Shown here piece by piece: positions 54,127-62,999 of a stretch of DNA of 64,000 nucleotides. Under the pieces are notes generated by a model. The model was not told the DNA's origin. It saw only the letters and a list, made by a program, of their open reading frames with translations, and did no database searches. The stretch comes from Sphingomonas sp. SORGH_AS_0879 (GTDB lineage: Bacteria; Pseudomonadota; Alphaproteobacteria; Sphingomonadales; Sphingomonadaceae): the NCBI RefSeq assembly GCF_030819175.1, contig NZ_JAUTBJ010000002.1, positions 2,800,001-2,864,000 on the forward strand, written 5' to 3'. The first letter of the stretch is position 1; each line of letters starts with the position of its first letter. The position numbers and the translations under genes were made by a program.

Positions 54127-55404
54127 ATGAATGCCGCAGATGTCTTCACGAAACTGGACGTCGAACTCAAACCCGATCCCTCGCGCACGGTGCTTCGGCC
54201 GTTCAGCTTCGGCTATCCGGCCGCCTTCGATCGCAAACCGACCCGTGCGCAGGATGTGGCGCGGCGCGTCATGGCGCTGGACGCGGAGACGCGCGACCGG
54301 ATGCTGGAACTGCTGCAAGCCGCGATGGAGAAAAGGCATCGCAACGTCGACGGCGTCTTTCTCCGCCGCTTCGACGAGGTGAAGGACGATCTGGGCGATA
54401 TCGCCATCGGGGAAAAGCGCGACCGGCTGCTGCTCGGCGCCTATTTCAGCCAGGAATATGCGTTCGAATCCGCCGCCCTGTTCAACCCCAGCATCGTGAC
54501 CGTGCCCGACCAGAACCCCGATGACGACGATATCCGCTTCCTCCTGTCGCTGCGCGGCGTCGGTGAGGGGCATATCTCCTCGGTCACCTTTCGCACCGGC
54601 AGTTGGGATGGCGGCACCGGCCTCGTCGTCGATCCGCCGAGCCCGCAAGGCGTGCCGCCCCGGATCGAGAGCAAAGAGGGCGGCTGGGTCCGGATGCTCG
54701 CCGACGACAGCGCGGACGTGTCCGAGACGGTGATCTTCCCCATCCTGCCCAGCCAGCGCCAGGGTGTCGAGGATTTGCGGCTGGTGCGTTTCACCGACCA
54801 TGACGGGGTGGAAAGCCTGATCGGCACCTATACGGCATTCGACGGCAATATCGCCCGTTCGGAGATGTTGCGCGGGATCAACCAGCAGCGCTTCGAAATG
54901 CGCGCCCTGGCCGGGGCCTTGGCGGAATATAAGGGCATGGCGCTGTTCCCCCGCCGGATCGGCGACCGCTTCGCGATGATCGGGCGGCAGGACAATGTGA
55001 ACCTGTGGCTGCTCTATTCCGACGACCTGCACATATGGGACGAAGGGATGCGCATCATGGGTCCCAAATATCCGTGGGAGTTCGTGCAGATCGGCAATTG
55101 CGGCTCACCGATCGAGATCGATGAGGGCTGGCTGGTCTTCACCCACGGCGTCGGCATGATCCGGGGCTATTGCGTCGGTGCCTGCCTGCTCGACAAGGAC
55201 AACCCGGCCAAGGTGCTGGGCCGGACCCACTCGCCCCTGCTCTTACCCTCCGCCGAGCAGCGGGGCGGCTATGTCCCCAACGTCACCTATAGCTGCGGCG
55301 CGCTGCTCCACAAACGTCGCATCCTGCTGCCCTATGCGATCGGGGACCAATATACCGCCTTCGCGACCGGCAGCGTCGACGACCTGTTGTCGGTCATGGA
55401 GTGA
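54127..55404 (+). CDS. GH130-family glycoside phosphorylase or hydrolase
   Basis: 425-residue protein without a signal peptide, hence cytoplasmic. FSQEYAFESAALFNPSIVTV, RFLLSLRGVGEGHISSVTFR and FVQIGNCGSPIEIDEGWLVF are characteristic of the five-bladed propeller family GH130, most members of which phosphorolyse beta-mannosides (for example beta-1,2-mannobiose or mannosyl-glucose), while some hydrolyse them. The subfamily and the linkage cannot be told from motifs alone. The start has GAGAGG 8 nt upstream. It is separated from the acetyltransferase gene by 142 bp and may have its own promoter. Confidence 0.88.
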   Translation: MNAADVFTKLDVELKPDPSRTVLRPFSFGYPAAFDRKPTRAQDVARRVMALDAETRDRMLELLQAAMEKRHRNVDGVFLRRFDEVKDDLGDIAIGEKRDRLLLGAYFSQEYAFESAALFNPSIVTVPDQNPDDDDIRFLLSLRGVGEGHISSVTFRTGSWDGGTGLVVDPPSPQGVPPRIESKEGGWVRMLADDSADVSETVIFPILPSQRQGVEDLRLVRFTDHDGVESLIGTYTAFDGNIARSEMLRGINQQRFEMRALAGALAEYKGMALFPRRIGDRFAMIGRQDNVNLWLLYSDDLHIWDEGMRIMGPKYPWEFVQIGNCGSPIEIDEGWLVFTHGVGMIRGYCVGACLLDKDNPAKVLGRTHSPLLLPSAEQRGGYVPNVTYSCGALLHKRRILLPYAIGDQYTAFATGSVDDLLSVME

Positions 55405-55678
55405 ATCCCCCACCCCTTTCGGCGGACGATCCGGCGGATCGCGCATAGTCCCGGAATCGGTCATCTGGGCCCCGGTCGTTGCGACCGAACCGGGTCCAAG
55501 CCCTTGCGCATCCGGCTTTCAGCGGCGACAAGGCGGCCATTCGTCGCAAATGCGGTTTACGGCATAGGACGAGAGGCCAAGAGGCTCCGGGGTTTCACGT
55601 TGGACACCGCATCGTCCGAAATCCGCACGCCCGTTCATCATCTGCTGAAGACCAAGCCATCAACCATAAGGGGCCGAT

Positions 55679-56611
55679 ATGAAGCTGGAATATTCACGAC
55701 CCGGATCGCACGGCAACTTCGGCGACGATCTGAACGAGTGGTTCTGGGACGAGGTGGCGCCGGGTCTGCTCGACGATGACGATTCGACGATCCTGCTGGG
55801 CATGGGCACGATATTCAGCCGCTGGTTCACCGACCAGTTGCCCGCCGACAGCCAGAAGATCGTGATCGGCAGCGGCGGCGGCAAGGCCGGCGGTCCGCCT
55901 CATCTCGATGACAAGTGGCATATCTATGGCGTCCGGGGGCCGCTGACCGCCGCCTATTCGGGGCTGGGCCAGGAAACCGTCCTGACCGACCCGGCGATGC
56001 TGCTGCGCGACTTTCCCGAATTCTCCGATCTGGGGCCCCGGCGGGGCATCGGCTTCATGCCGCATATCTGGAGCCTGGATCACTGGGACTGGGAAAAGAC
56101 GACCAGGGAGCTCGGACTGGAGTTCATCAATCCGCGCGACGAGGCGAAGGGAACGGTGCGGCGCATCGGCCGCCTGGAGGGCCTGATTACCGAGGCCATG
56201 CACGGTGCGATCGTCGCCGACGCATTCCGCACGCCCTGGATCGCGGTGGGGATCGCACCCGGCTTCGAAACCTCCAAATGGTGCGATTGGGCGGCGTCGC
56301 TGGGCATGGCGATGACGTTCCATTCGGTGCGCGACGTCTATGCGCCGAAACGCTCCACCTCGCTCCGCATCATCAAGGGCGCGATCAAGGAAGGCCTGCA
56401 CCGTGTCGGCATCAAGGCGGGCAAGCGGGCCCGTCCCCGCAGCGGGGAATGGGATGTGGCGGACATGAAGGGCCGACTGCGCTCGCTCATCGAACAGAAG
56501 CCGTACCAGTTGAGCGACGAAGCCAAGCTGGACGCCGCACTCGAACGGACCAGGCAGGCGATCGCCCGGCTGAGGCAGGATGCGGCGTCGGGCAAGTTCG
56601 CCCGGAAATAG
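55679..56611 (+). CDS. Polysaccharide pyruvyl transferase family protein (ExoV-like)
   Basis: 310-residue cytoplasmic protein. SHGNFGDDLNEWFWDEVAPG at the N-terminus, IVIGSGGGKAGG, YGVRGPLTAAYSGLGQETVLTDPAMLL and LEGLITEAMHGAIVADAFRTPWIAVG are the family signatures of pyruvyl transferases that add ketal pyruvate to sugars of exopolysaccharides, such as ExoV in succinoglycan synthesis. No other polysaccharide assembly gene is nearby, so its partner is elsewhere or it works on an intermediate from this locus. AAGGGG precedes the ATG. The 274-bp gap before it shows no gene or clear structure. Confidence 0.88.
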   Translation: MKLEYSRPGSHGNFGDDLNEWFWDEVAPGLLDDDDSTILLGMGTIFSRWFTDQLPADSQKIVIGSGGGKAGGPPHLDDKWHIYGVRGPLTAAYSGLGQETVLTDPAMLLRDFPEFSDLGPRRGIGFMPHIWSLDHWDWEKTTRELGLEFINPRDEAKGTVRRIGRLEGLITEAMHGAIVADAFRTPWIAVGIAPGFETSKWCDWAASLGMAMTFHSVRDVYAPKRSTSLRIIKGAIKEGLHRVGIKAGKRARPRSGEWDVADMKGRLRSLIEQKPYQLSDEAKLDAALERTRQAIARLRQDAASGKFARK

Positions 56612-56625
56612 GATCGACCGGTTCC

Positions 56626-56653
56626 CGCAGGTGCGGCCATGGCCGCACTTGCG
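56626..56653. terminator. Two-way hairpin between convergent genes
   Basis: A 13-bp stem centred on GTGCGGCC-AT-GGCCGCAC lies between the pyruvyl transferase gene and the FGE gene, which run toward each other. No T run follows, so function is presumed from position. Confidence 0.55.
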
Positions 56654-56665
56654 GATGGGAATCGG

Positions 56666-57541
56666 CTATCCCCGCCCGTCCAGCCGATGGTCGGGTCCTG
56701 CGGGATAGGCCACGCGAAACCCGATATGCGATGTCGGCAGGTCACGCTCCTGCGCCTGATAGGCGGCGGGTCGGAAATTGGCGCAATAGTTCATCGCGCA
56801 CAGATAGCTCCCGCCCTTGACCAGCCCGACCTGCCCGTCGCCCGCCACCCATTCCCAGACATTGCCGACCATGTCGTACACCCCCAGGTCGTTCGCCTCG
56901 AAACAGCCGACCGGCGCGATCCCCGCATAGCCGTCATCACCGGTGTCGCGGATCGGAAACACCCCTTCCCAGACATTGGCGCGGGGTTTGCCGTGGTCGA
57001 AGGCCCATTCGACCGGATCGCGAGCGGCGTTCTGGTTGCCGCGCGCCGCCCGCTCCCATTGCTCGGTACTGGGCAGCGCACCTCCCGCCCAGCGCGCATA
57101 GGCGGCGGCATCGTCGCGGTCGACATGGACGACCGGCTCGTCCGCCCGCCCCGTCAGGTCGCTACCCGGCCCCTTAGGATGCCGCCAGTCCGCTCCCTTG
57201 GTCCAGCGCCACCAGCGCGACGCATCGTCGAGCGACACCGGCTGGGTCGGCGCGACGAACAGCGCCGAGGCCCCTTCCCGCTCGGCGCGGGTGCGATGGC
57301 CGGTCGCCGCGACGAAGGCCGCGAACTGGCGGTTGGTCACCTCATGCGCATCGATGCGGAACGCCGCGACATGCACTGCCCGTCCCGGCCGATCCGTGCC
57401 ATCCTCCCCCAGCAGCACCGTGCCCGCCGCAACGGTCACGATCCCATCCCGCGCGATGCAGCGCCGCACCGGCTCGGCCGCCCGCGCGCCCAGCGTCACG
57501 CTGGCCGCCAGACCCAGTAGCAGCGCCGCCGCGATCCTCAT
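56666..57541 (-). CDS. Formylglycine-generating enzyme (SUMF1-like), exported
   Basis: 291-residue protein with a signal peptide (IAAALLLGLAASVTLGARA). FGE oxidises a cysteine in sulfatases to the catalytic formylglycine. The copper-binding pair is present as Cys248 and Cys253 in VKGGSYLCAMNYCANFRPAA, with GVYDMVGNVWEWVAGD upstream and SHIGFRVAY at the end, so unlike many SUMF1-fold relatives this one looks catalytically competent. An extra Cys pair (28 and 213) could form a disulfide. Its ATG overlaps the sulfatase stop by 4 bp (ATGA), and the sulfatase has the matching CxPxR site, so enzyme and client are produced together and mature in the periplasm. Confidence 0.93.
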   Translation of the reverse strand: MRIAAALLLGLAASVTLGARAAEPVRRCIARDGIVTVAAGTVLLGEDGTDRPGRAVHVAAFRIDAHEVTNRQFAAFVAATGHRTRAEREGASALFVAPTQPVSLDDASRWWRWTKGADWRHPKGPGSDLTGRADEPVVHVDRDDAAAYARWAGGALPSTEQWERAARGNQNAARDPVEWAFDHGKPRANVWEGVFPIRDTGDDGYAGIAPVGCFEANDLGVYDMVGNVWEWVAGDGQVGLVKGGSYLCAMNYCANFRPAAYQAQERDLPTSHIGFRVAYPAGPDHRLDGRG

Positions 57542-59307
57542 GGCCGCGCCGCCGGTGCGGGTGCCTGCGCATCGGCGGGGAGCGGCACCACGCCCTTCGC
57601 CCGGGCATAGCGTTCATACGCGCCGACCAGATCGGCGAGCCGCCGGGGTTCGGCGGCGGCGAGGTCCTTGGTTTCGCCGGGATCGGTCGCCACGTTGAAC
57701 AATTGCCATCGCCCGGTGCTGACCCCGCCGCGCGTATAATTGTTGGTCGGGGCGGGCAGGAAGACGACCTTCCAGTCGCCCTTGCGCAGCGCCCGGCGGA
57801 AGAACAGCTCGTAACCCAGCGTCTCGTCGGCGGAACGCACGCCGTTCGCGTTGGCGGCAAGAACGGGGCGCAGGCTATGCCCTTCATGCCGCAGGATCGC
57901 ATGGCCCGCGAAGGTGCCGGGCTGGCGAAGCCCCGCATAGTCGAGCAACGTCGGCGCGACGTCGCGCACGTCCAGATTGGCATTGGCGATCCGCCCGCCG
58001 CCCTTCACCCCGCGCCCGGCGGCGAAGGCGCTGACGCGGATTCCTCCTTCGGTCGTATAGCCCTTGACCAGCCAGGACGGCACCGAGTTGGCCTGGGCCC
58101 AACCGGGGCCATAGCCGACATAGCTGGTCGGCTTGCCGATATTGTCCAGGCTGTTGTCGATGCCCAGCGCCTCGGCGGGCGGTAGCGCCGCATCGGGCGA
58201 GCCGACCTTGAACCGGGGACTGGGTGCCTTGATCTCGTTGCCCTCCGGGCCGTTGTCGGCGAAGAACAGGATGACCGTGTTGTCGAGCCGCCCTTGCGCC
58301 TTCAACGCGGCGATGACGCGACCGACATTCTGGTCCATCCGGTCGACCATCGCGGCATAGACCTCCATCTTGCGCGCCTCGACCGCGCGCTCCTCGGGAC
58401 TCAGCGACGCCCAGGGACGAGCCAATTCGACCGAATGCGCCACCGCATCGGCGGGGACCAGACCCAGCGCCTTTTGCCGCTCGAGCCGCTCGGCCCGCAG
58501 CGCTTCATAGCCCGCATCGTACCGCCCCTTATATTTGGCGATCGTCTCCGCCGGAGCCTGTAGCGGCCAATGCGGAGTGGTGAAGGGCAGATAGGCGAAG
58601 AAGGGCCTTTTGTCCCCCGCCTTGGCCGAGGCGTCCAGATAGCCGATCAGGCGGTCGGCGAAATAATCCGCCGAATAGGCACCCTTGGGCAAGGCCGCAG
58701 GCTTGCCGTCGTCGCGGTAGGTGGGAGCGAGCCCGGCCTTGGTCCAGGCCTCGTTCTGGTCCGCGCCGAAATGGTTGGACAGGCCCTGGAGCAGCGCGAA
58801 GCTATGCTCGAACCCACGCGCGGCGGGCTCGCGGTCGGGGGTCAGGCCCAGATGCCATTTGCCCGCCATCAGCGTGGCATAGCCGCCCGCGCGCAGCAAT
58901 TCGGCGATAGAGGCGACGCGGTCGTTCAGATACCCCTCATAACCCGGTTGCCCGCGCGTCGCCGGGCCCAGCAACTCCGCCATGGTGCCCAACCCCGCCT
59001 CGTGATTGTCGACCCCGCTCATCAGCATCGATCGGGTCGGCGAGCAGGTCGGCGCGGTGTGGAAGCCGGTGAAGCGCACGCCCGAGAGCGCCAGCGCATC
59101 CAGATTGGGGGTCGCGATCTCGCCCCCGAACGCACCCAGATCGGACCAGCCGAGATCGTCCGCGACGATGACCAGGAAGTTGGGCGCGTCCCTGGGCGCC
59201 TGTTGCGGAGCCGCCTCCGCCGGACTGCCGGGCACCGGCTCCGCCAGAAGCGGCGTGGCCAGGATCAAGGCCGGGAGGGCAACTGCCAGGAATTTTCCGC
59301 CGATCAT
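57538..59307 (-). CDS. Exported arylsulfatase (formylglycine-dependent, AtsA-like)
   Basis: 589-residue sulfatase with a signal peptide (FLAVALPALILATPLLAE). VIVADDLGWSDLGAFGG holds the first metal ligands, Cys88 in CSPTRSMLMSG is the residue converted to formylglycine, and MAGKWHLGL and FADNGPEGNEIK carry further site residues. The whole chain closely follows Pseudomonas AtsA (for example YDAGYEALRAERLERQKALGL and NSLDNIGKPTSYVGYGPGWA), which cleaves aryl and alkyl sulfates; that protein is cytoplasmic, this one is exported. Substrate here is open: a sulfated glycan or a small sulfate ester. AGGGGAAG lies 6 nt before the ATG. It is divergent from the second TonB receptor by about 180 bp. Confidence 0.94.
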   Translation of the reverse strand: MIGGKFLAVALPALILATPLLAEPVPGSPAEAAPQQAPRDAPNFLVIVADDLGWSDLGAFGGEIATPNLDALALSGVRFTGFHTAPTCSPTRSMLMSGVDNHEAGLGTMAELLGPATRGQPGYEGYLNDRVASIAELLRAGGYATLMAGKWHLGLTPDREPAARGFEHSFALLQGLSNHFGADQNEAWTKAGLAPTYRDDGKPAALPKGAYSADYFADRLIGYLDASAKAGDKRPFFAYLPFTTPHWPLQAPAETIAKYKGRYDAGYEALRAERLERQKALGLVPADAVAHSVELARPWASLSPEERAVEARKMEVYAAMVDRMDQNVGRVIAALKAQGRLDNTVILFFADNGPEGNEIKAPSPRFKVGSPDAALPPAEALGIDNSLDNIGKPTSYVGYGPGWAQANSVPSWLVKGYTTEGGIRVSAFAAGRGVKGGGRIANANLDVRDVAPTLLDYAGLRQPGTFAGHAILRHEGHSLRPVLAANANGVRSADETLGYELFFRRALRKGDWKVVFLPAPTNNYTRGGVSTGRWQLFNVATDPGETKDLAAAEPRRLADLVGAYERYARAKGVVPLPADAQAPAPAARP

Positions 59308-59489
59308 AGTCTTCCCCTTTCGGGCCGCTCACGCGGCTGCACGCCTGGCATAGCCAGCACCGGCCGGGGGACAATGAACATTCTCTACTACTCCGATAGG
59401 AATTACTTCGTTCGCTTCGGACAACGACATTCATAGCCCTATGCGGGCGGCGCCTGCCGCGCTCCCCGCCACCGTCCGAGGACTTGCTG

Positions 59490-61883
59490 ATGCCGATACC
59501 GAACGCTCCTGGCCGCCGTGCAGCCCTGCTGGCGGGCGCGATGATCCTGACGACACCCGCGCTGGCGCAGCAGGCGCTGGTCGCGCCCGGCACGATCGAT
59601 GAACCGGGTTCGGTCGCCGAGCCGGTGGCCCAGTCCGACGACATCCTGGTCACCGCACGCCGTCGGACCGAGAAGAGCCAGGACGTGCCGATCGCGATCA
59701 ACGCCTTCGGATCGGCGCAGATCGAATCCACCCGCACCTTCAACCTGCGCGACCTTCAGCAACTGACCCCCAGCCTGGTCGTCACCAACACCAATCCACG
59801 CAACACCAGCATCAACATTCGCGGCCTGGGCAACAATGTCGCGGTCTATAATGACGGGCTGGAACCGGCGGTCGGCGTCTATCTGGACGGAGTGTATCTG
59901 GCGCGCCCCGGCCAGACGGTGTTCGACCTCGCCGATCTGGAGCGTATCGAGGTGCTGCGCGGGCCGCAGGGCACGCTGTTCGGCAAGAACACCTCGGCGG
60001 GCGCCGTGGTCGTGACGACGAAGCAGCCGACCTTCGACTGGCAGGCGGGCGGCGATGCCAGCCTGGGCAATTATGATTTCCGACAGCTTCACGCCTATGT
60101 CTCGGGGCCGTTGACCGACACGCTGGCGACGCGGCTGTTCGTGTCGAAGACCGACCGCGACGGCTTCACCCGGAATCGCTTCGACGGACGCTATGGGCAG
60201 GACTTCCACGACCTCAACCTGCGCGGCCAGTTGCTCTACAAGCCGACCGATATTCTCAGCTTGCGGATCATCGGCGATTGGGGGCGGCAGAACAGCTTCA
60301 CGGCGGGCAATATCCTGCTCGGAGCGATCCGGAGTTACGACAATGGCACCCTGTTCCCGAACAACTATTACGACCGCGCCGCCCGATTGGGATACAGCCC
60401 CGTCGCCGCCGATCCCGCGCTTCGAACGACCGACACCGACGCCAACCCGCGCTACCGGATGAACCAGCACGGGGTGAACGTCACCACCGATTGGGATATC
60501 GGCCCCGCCACGCTGACCTCGGTCACCGCCTATCGCGCGTGGAACTGGTATCCGCACAATGACGGCGACGGCACCAGCATCGATGCGGGGGCGGACTTCC
60601 ACCAGAGCAACGAGCAGCGCCAGGTCAGCCAGGAACTGCGCATCGCCTCCAACGGGAACCGCCGTGTCGATTATGTCGCCGGGCTCTATTATCTCTACCA
60701 ATCGATCGAGGCGGAGGCGGTCAATCGCTATGGCAGCCGCGCCGCCGACTGGTTCCTGCCGCCGACCACCAATGCGGCGGTCGGCGCGGCGGCGCTGAAC
60801 GGCTATAACGTCGTCAGCCATTCGCGGCCCGTCACCGACAGCTATGCCGCCTTCGCCCAGACCATCTGGCACATCACCGACGCGGTCGATCTGACCACCG
60901 GCCTTCGTTACACCTATGAAACCAAGTCCGGCTATTTCGACCAGACGGCGACGGGCGCGTCGCTCGCCGGACTGACGGCGGCGCAGCAGGCCGCGGCACA
61001 GACCATCCGTTCCCGCTACGGCGTCACCAATTATTACGAAGCCCGGACCGAGGCGGGTCGGCTGTCGGGGCAGGCGACCCTGTCGTGGAAGGTCGCCGCG
61101 CCGATCCTGGCCTATGCCACCTATGCCCGGGGCAACAAGTTCGGCGGCCTGAACCTCGCCAACATCACCACCACCGGCCAGTTCGCCGCCAACCCCGTGA
61201 TCCGTCCCGAGACGATCGACAGCTATGAGGTCGGGGCCAAGACCACATGGGCGGACGGACGCATCACGGCGAATATCGCGGCCTTCTGGACCGATGTGAA
61301 GGATTACCAGACCACCATCATCGACGTGGAGCGGAACGGCGTCAGCTTCTTCACCAATGCCGCCAAGGTCCGCACGCGCGGGATCGAGGCCGATGTCCGC
61401 GCGACGCCGACCCGCTGGCTGACGCTGTACGGATCGGGCACCTATGACGATGCGCGCTACATCTCCTACGCCAACGCCCCCTGCCCCATAGAGATCACCG
61501 GGCAGACGCTGTGCGACCTGAGCGGACAGCGCCTGCCCGGCGTCTCGCGCTGGGCCGCCTCCGCCGGTGGAGAGGTTCGCACGCCGCTGGGCATGAATTT
61601 CGGTCATGAGGCGGAGCTTTATGCCGGGTCGGACTATAGCTATCGCTCGGGTAGCAACAGCACCGCCAGCCTCAGCCGCTATTCCGATATTCCGGGCTAT
61701 GATCTGCTCAACCTGCGGTTCGGCATCCGGTCGCTGGACGGTCGCTATGACATTCAGTTCTGGGGCCGGAACGTGACGGACTCGACCTATTATCTGTCGC
61801 TGGCGGCCAACAACACGGGGGCGATTTCGGGGACGCTGGGCGATCCCCGGACCTATGGCCTGACGCTGCGGACCAAATGGTAA
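59490..61883 (+). CDS. TonB-dependent receptor
   Basis: 797-residue outer membrane receptor. A signal peptide (RAALLAGAMILTTPALAQQ) is followed by a TonB-box-like DDILVTARRR, the plug with TFNLRDLQQLTPSLVVTNTN, INIRGLGNNVAVYN and LERIEVLRGPQGTLFGKNTS, and a barrel ending in YGLTLRTKW. This is the common sphingomonad type, which covers iron complexes, aromatics and other small substrates, and differs from the first receptor. ATG 59490 has GAGG 9 nt upstream; a TTG at 59484 is also open. Its divergent arrangement with the sulfatase suggests a role in taking up the sulfatase substrate. Confidence 0.92.
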   Translation: MPIPNAPGRRAALLAGAMILTTPALAQQALVAPGTIDEPGSVAEPVAQSDDILVTARRRTEKSQDVPIAINAFGSAQIESTRTFNLRDLQQLTPSLVVTNTNPRNTSINIRGLGNNVAVYNDGLEPAVGVYLDGVYLARPGQTVFDLADLERIEVLRGPQGTLFGKNTSAGAVVVTTKQPTFDWQAGGDASLGNYDFRQLHAYVSGPLTDTLATRLFVSKTDRDGFTRNRFDGRYGQDFHDLNLRGQLLYKPTDILSLRIIGDWGRQNSFTAGNILLGAIRSYDNGTLFPNNYYDRAARLGYSPVAADPALRTTDTDANPRYRMNQHGVNVTTDWDIGPATLTSVTAYRAWNWYPHNDGDGTSIDAGADFHQSNEQRQVSQELRIASNGNRRVDYVAGLYYLYQSIEAEAVNRYGSRAADWFLPPTTNAAVGAAALNGYNVVSHSRPVTDSYAAFAQTIWHITDAVDLTTGLRYTYETKSGYFDQTATGASLAGLTAAQQAAAQTIRSRYGVTNYYEARTEAGRLSGQATLSWKVAAPILAYATYARGNKFGGLNLANITTTGQFAANPVIRPETIDSYEVGAKTTWADGRITANIAAFWTDVKDYQTTIIDVERNGVSFFTNAAKVRTRGIEADVRATPTRWLTLYGSGTYDDARYISYANAPCPIEITGQTLCDLSGQRLPGVSRWAASAGGEVRTPLGMNFGHEAELYAGSDYSYRSGSNSTASLSRYSDIPGYDLLNLRFGIRSLDGRYDIQFWGRNVTDSTYYLSLAANNTGAISGTLGDPRTYGLTLRTKW

Positions 61884-61919
61884 GGGCACCCGCCGACCGG
61901 CGGCCTTCCCGACATCTGA

Positions 61920-62468
61920 TCACACTATGCCGAGAATGCGCTGCAACGCCGCCTGGAAATGATGGGTGAGCGCAGCCGCCGCCGCCGCCGGATCGCGCGC
62001 AAGGCACGCCTCCAGCACGTCCAGATGCTCGCGGATGGTACGGATCATGCGCGGCGGCGTTGCAGTCAGGTCGAGCCGGATTACCGCGACATAGTCTTTC
62101 AGCCGCCGCGCCGTCGTCTCGATCATCGGGTTGGGCAAGGATGCGATGATGCTGCCGTGAAAACGCTGCTCCAGCGACTCCATCTCCTCCGCCGTGCTCT
62201 CCACCGACGCGCCGTCTTGCAGCCGTTCGAGCAGCGTGCGGTGGTCCGCGATCAGCTGGACGATCTCGCCCGTCTCGGCGGTCTCGGCATAGGTGCGCGC
62301 CGCCGACCGCTCGATGATCGAGCGGAACTGATAGGTGGAGCGCGCCAGCTCCAGATCGGCCTTCAGGAACTCGATGCCCGATCGGGCATGGATCTTAAAA
62401 ATGCCCTCGGTCTCCAGCACGCGCAGCGCATCGCGCAGCGGCTGGACGGGCAGGTTGAACAACTGCAT
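61920..62468 (-). pseudogene. Truncated FCD-type GntR regulator (lacks the first half of its DNA-binding domain)
   Basis: The reverse frame encodes the second half of a winged helix (FNLPVQPLRDALRVLETEGIF) and a full FCD domain (FRSIIERSAARTYAETAETG to HHFQAALQRILGIV). The first 40 or so residues expected of a GntR regulator are absent: just upstream the sequence becomes the end of a beta-helix gene in another frame. An ATG at 62468 could still start a 182-residue product, but it would lack helices needed to bind DNA. The junction near 62470 looks like a deletion end point. Functional copies of such regulators would control this locus. Confidence 0.7.
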
Positions 62469-62939
62469 CAACCCAGCCCCAGCCGATGTCGATCCCGTCA
62501 TAGGGCGCATCGGACACGTCGTTATGCGTGACGACCGTCCCCGCCGCATAGGTGACCAGGATCGCGGCCTGTTCCTTGTAATCCTGCGACACGGTTTCGA
62601 TGCGATTGTCGGCGATGACGACATTGCGCACGCCCATTTCGGGGCGGGGCGGATGATGTGCGTCGGGCAGGATGCTGCCGACCATGATCGCGCCGCGCGC
62701 CAACTGGCCGAAGCGGCTGCGGCGCACCTCGCCCCCCGCCGCGCCATATCCGACGCCGCTGTCATTGGCCTCCGGATTGTTGCCGATACCCAGCGCCACC
62801 TGCCCCAGCTGGGTGAACTCGGCGCGGTCGAAGGTCACGCACACCGCCGCCGCGACCTGAACGGCGGCAATTGCTGGGCCGCCGCGTCCAAGGGCATGGA
62901 CAGCAGCAGGAGCCCGGCTCCGGCGAAACGCGATGTCAT
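62469..62939 (-). pseudogene. Remnant of a secreted right-handed beta-helix protein, frameshifted and truncated
   Basis: ATG 62939 with a good ribosome binding site (AGGAGA, 6 nt) begins a signal peptide (MTSRFAGAGLLLLSMPLDAA), but that frame stops after 34 residues at 62835. From about 62860 another frame continues with beta-helix-like sequence (LGIGNNPEANDSGVGYG, VVIADNRIETVSQDYKEQA, TVVTHNDVSDAPYDGIDIGW) and ends abruptly at GWGW, where the FCD regulator remnant starts. The intact proteins of this kind are several hundred residues long, so both the middle and the end are lost. The GWGW ending resembles beta-helix glycosidases such as GH141-type proteins. It lies 60 bp downstream of the MFS gene and was probably in its operon. 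Confidence 0.7.
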
Positions 62940-62999
62940 GGGGTATCTCCTGCCGAAGGTTCGTGAAAAGGCTGCGCCTGGCCTGCGATCGACGTCATC

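Noticed and set aside
59439..61889. An 816-codon open frame opposite the second TonB receptor
   Set aside because: Shadow; composition follows the codon pattern of the receptor gene.
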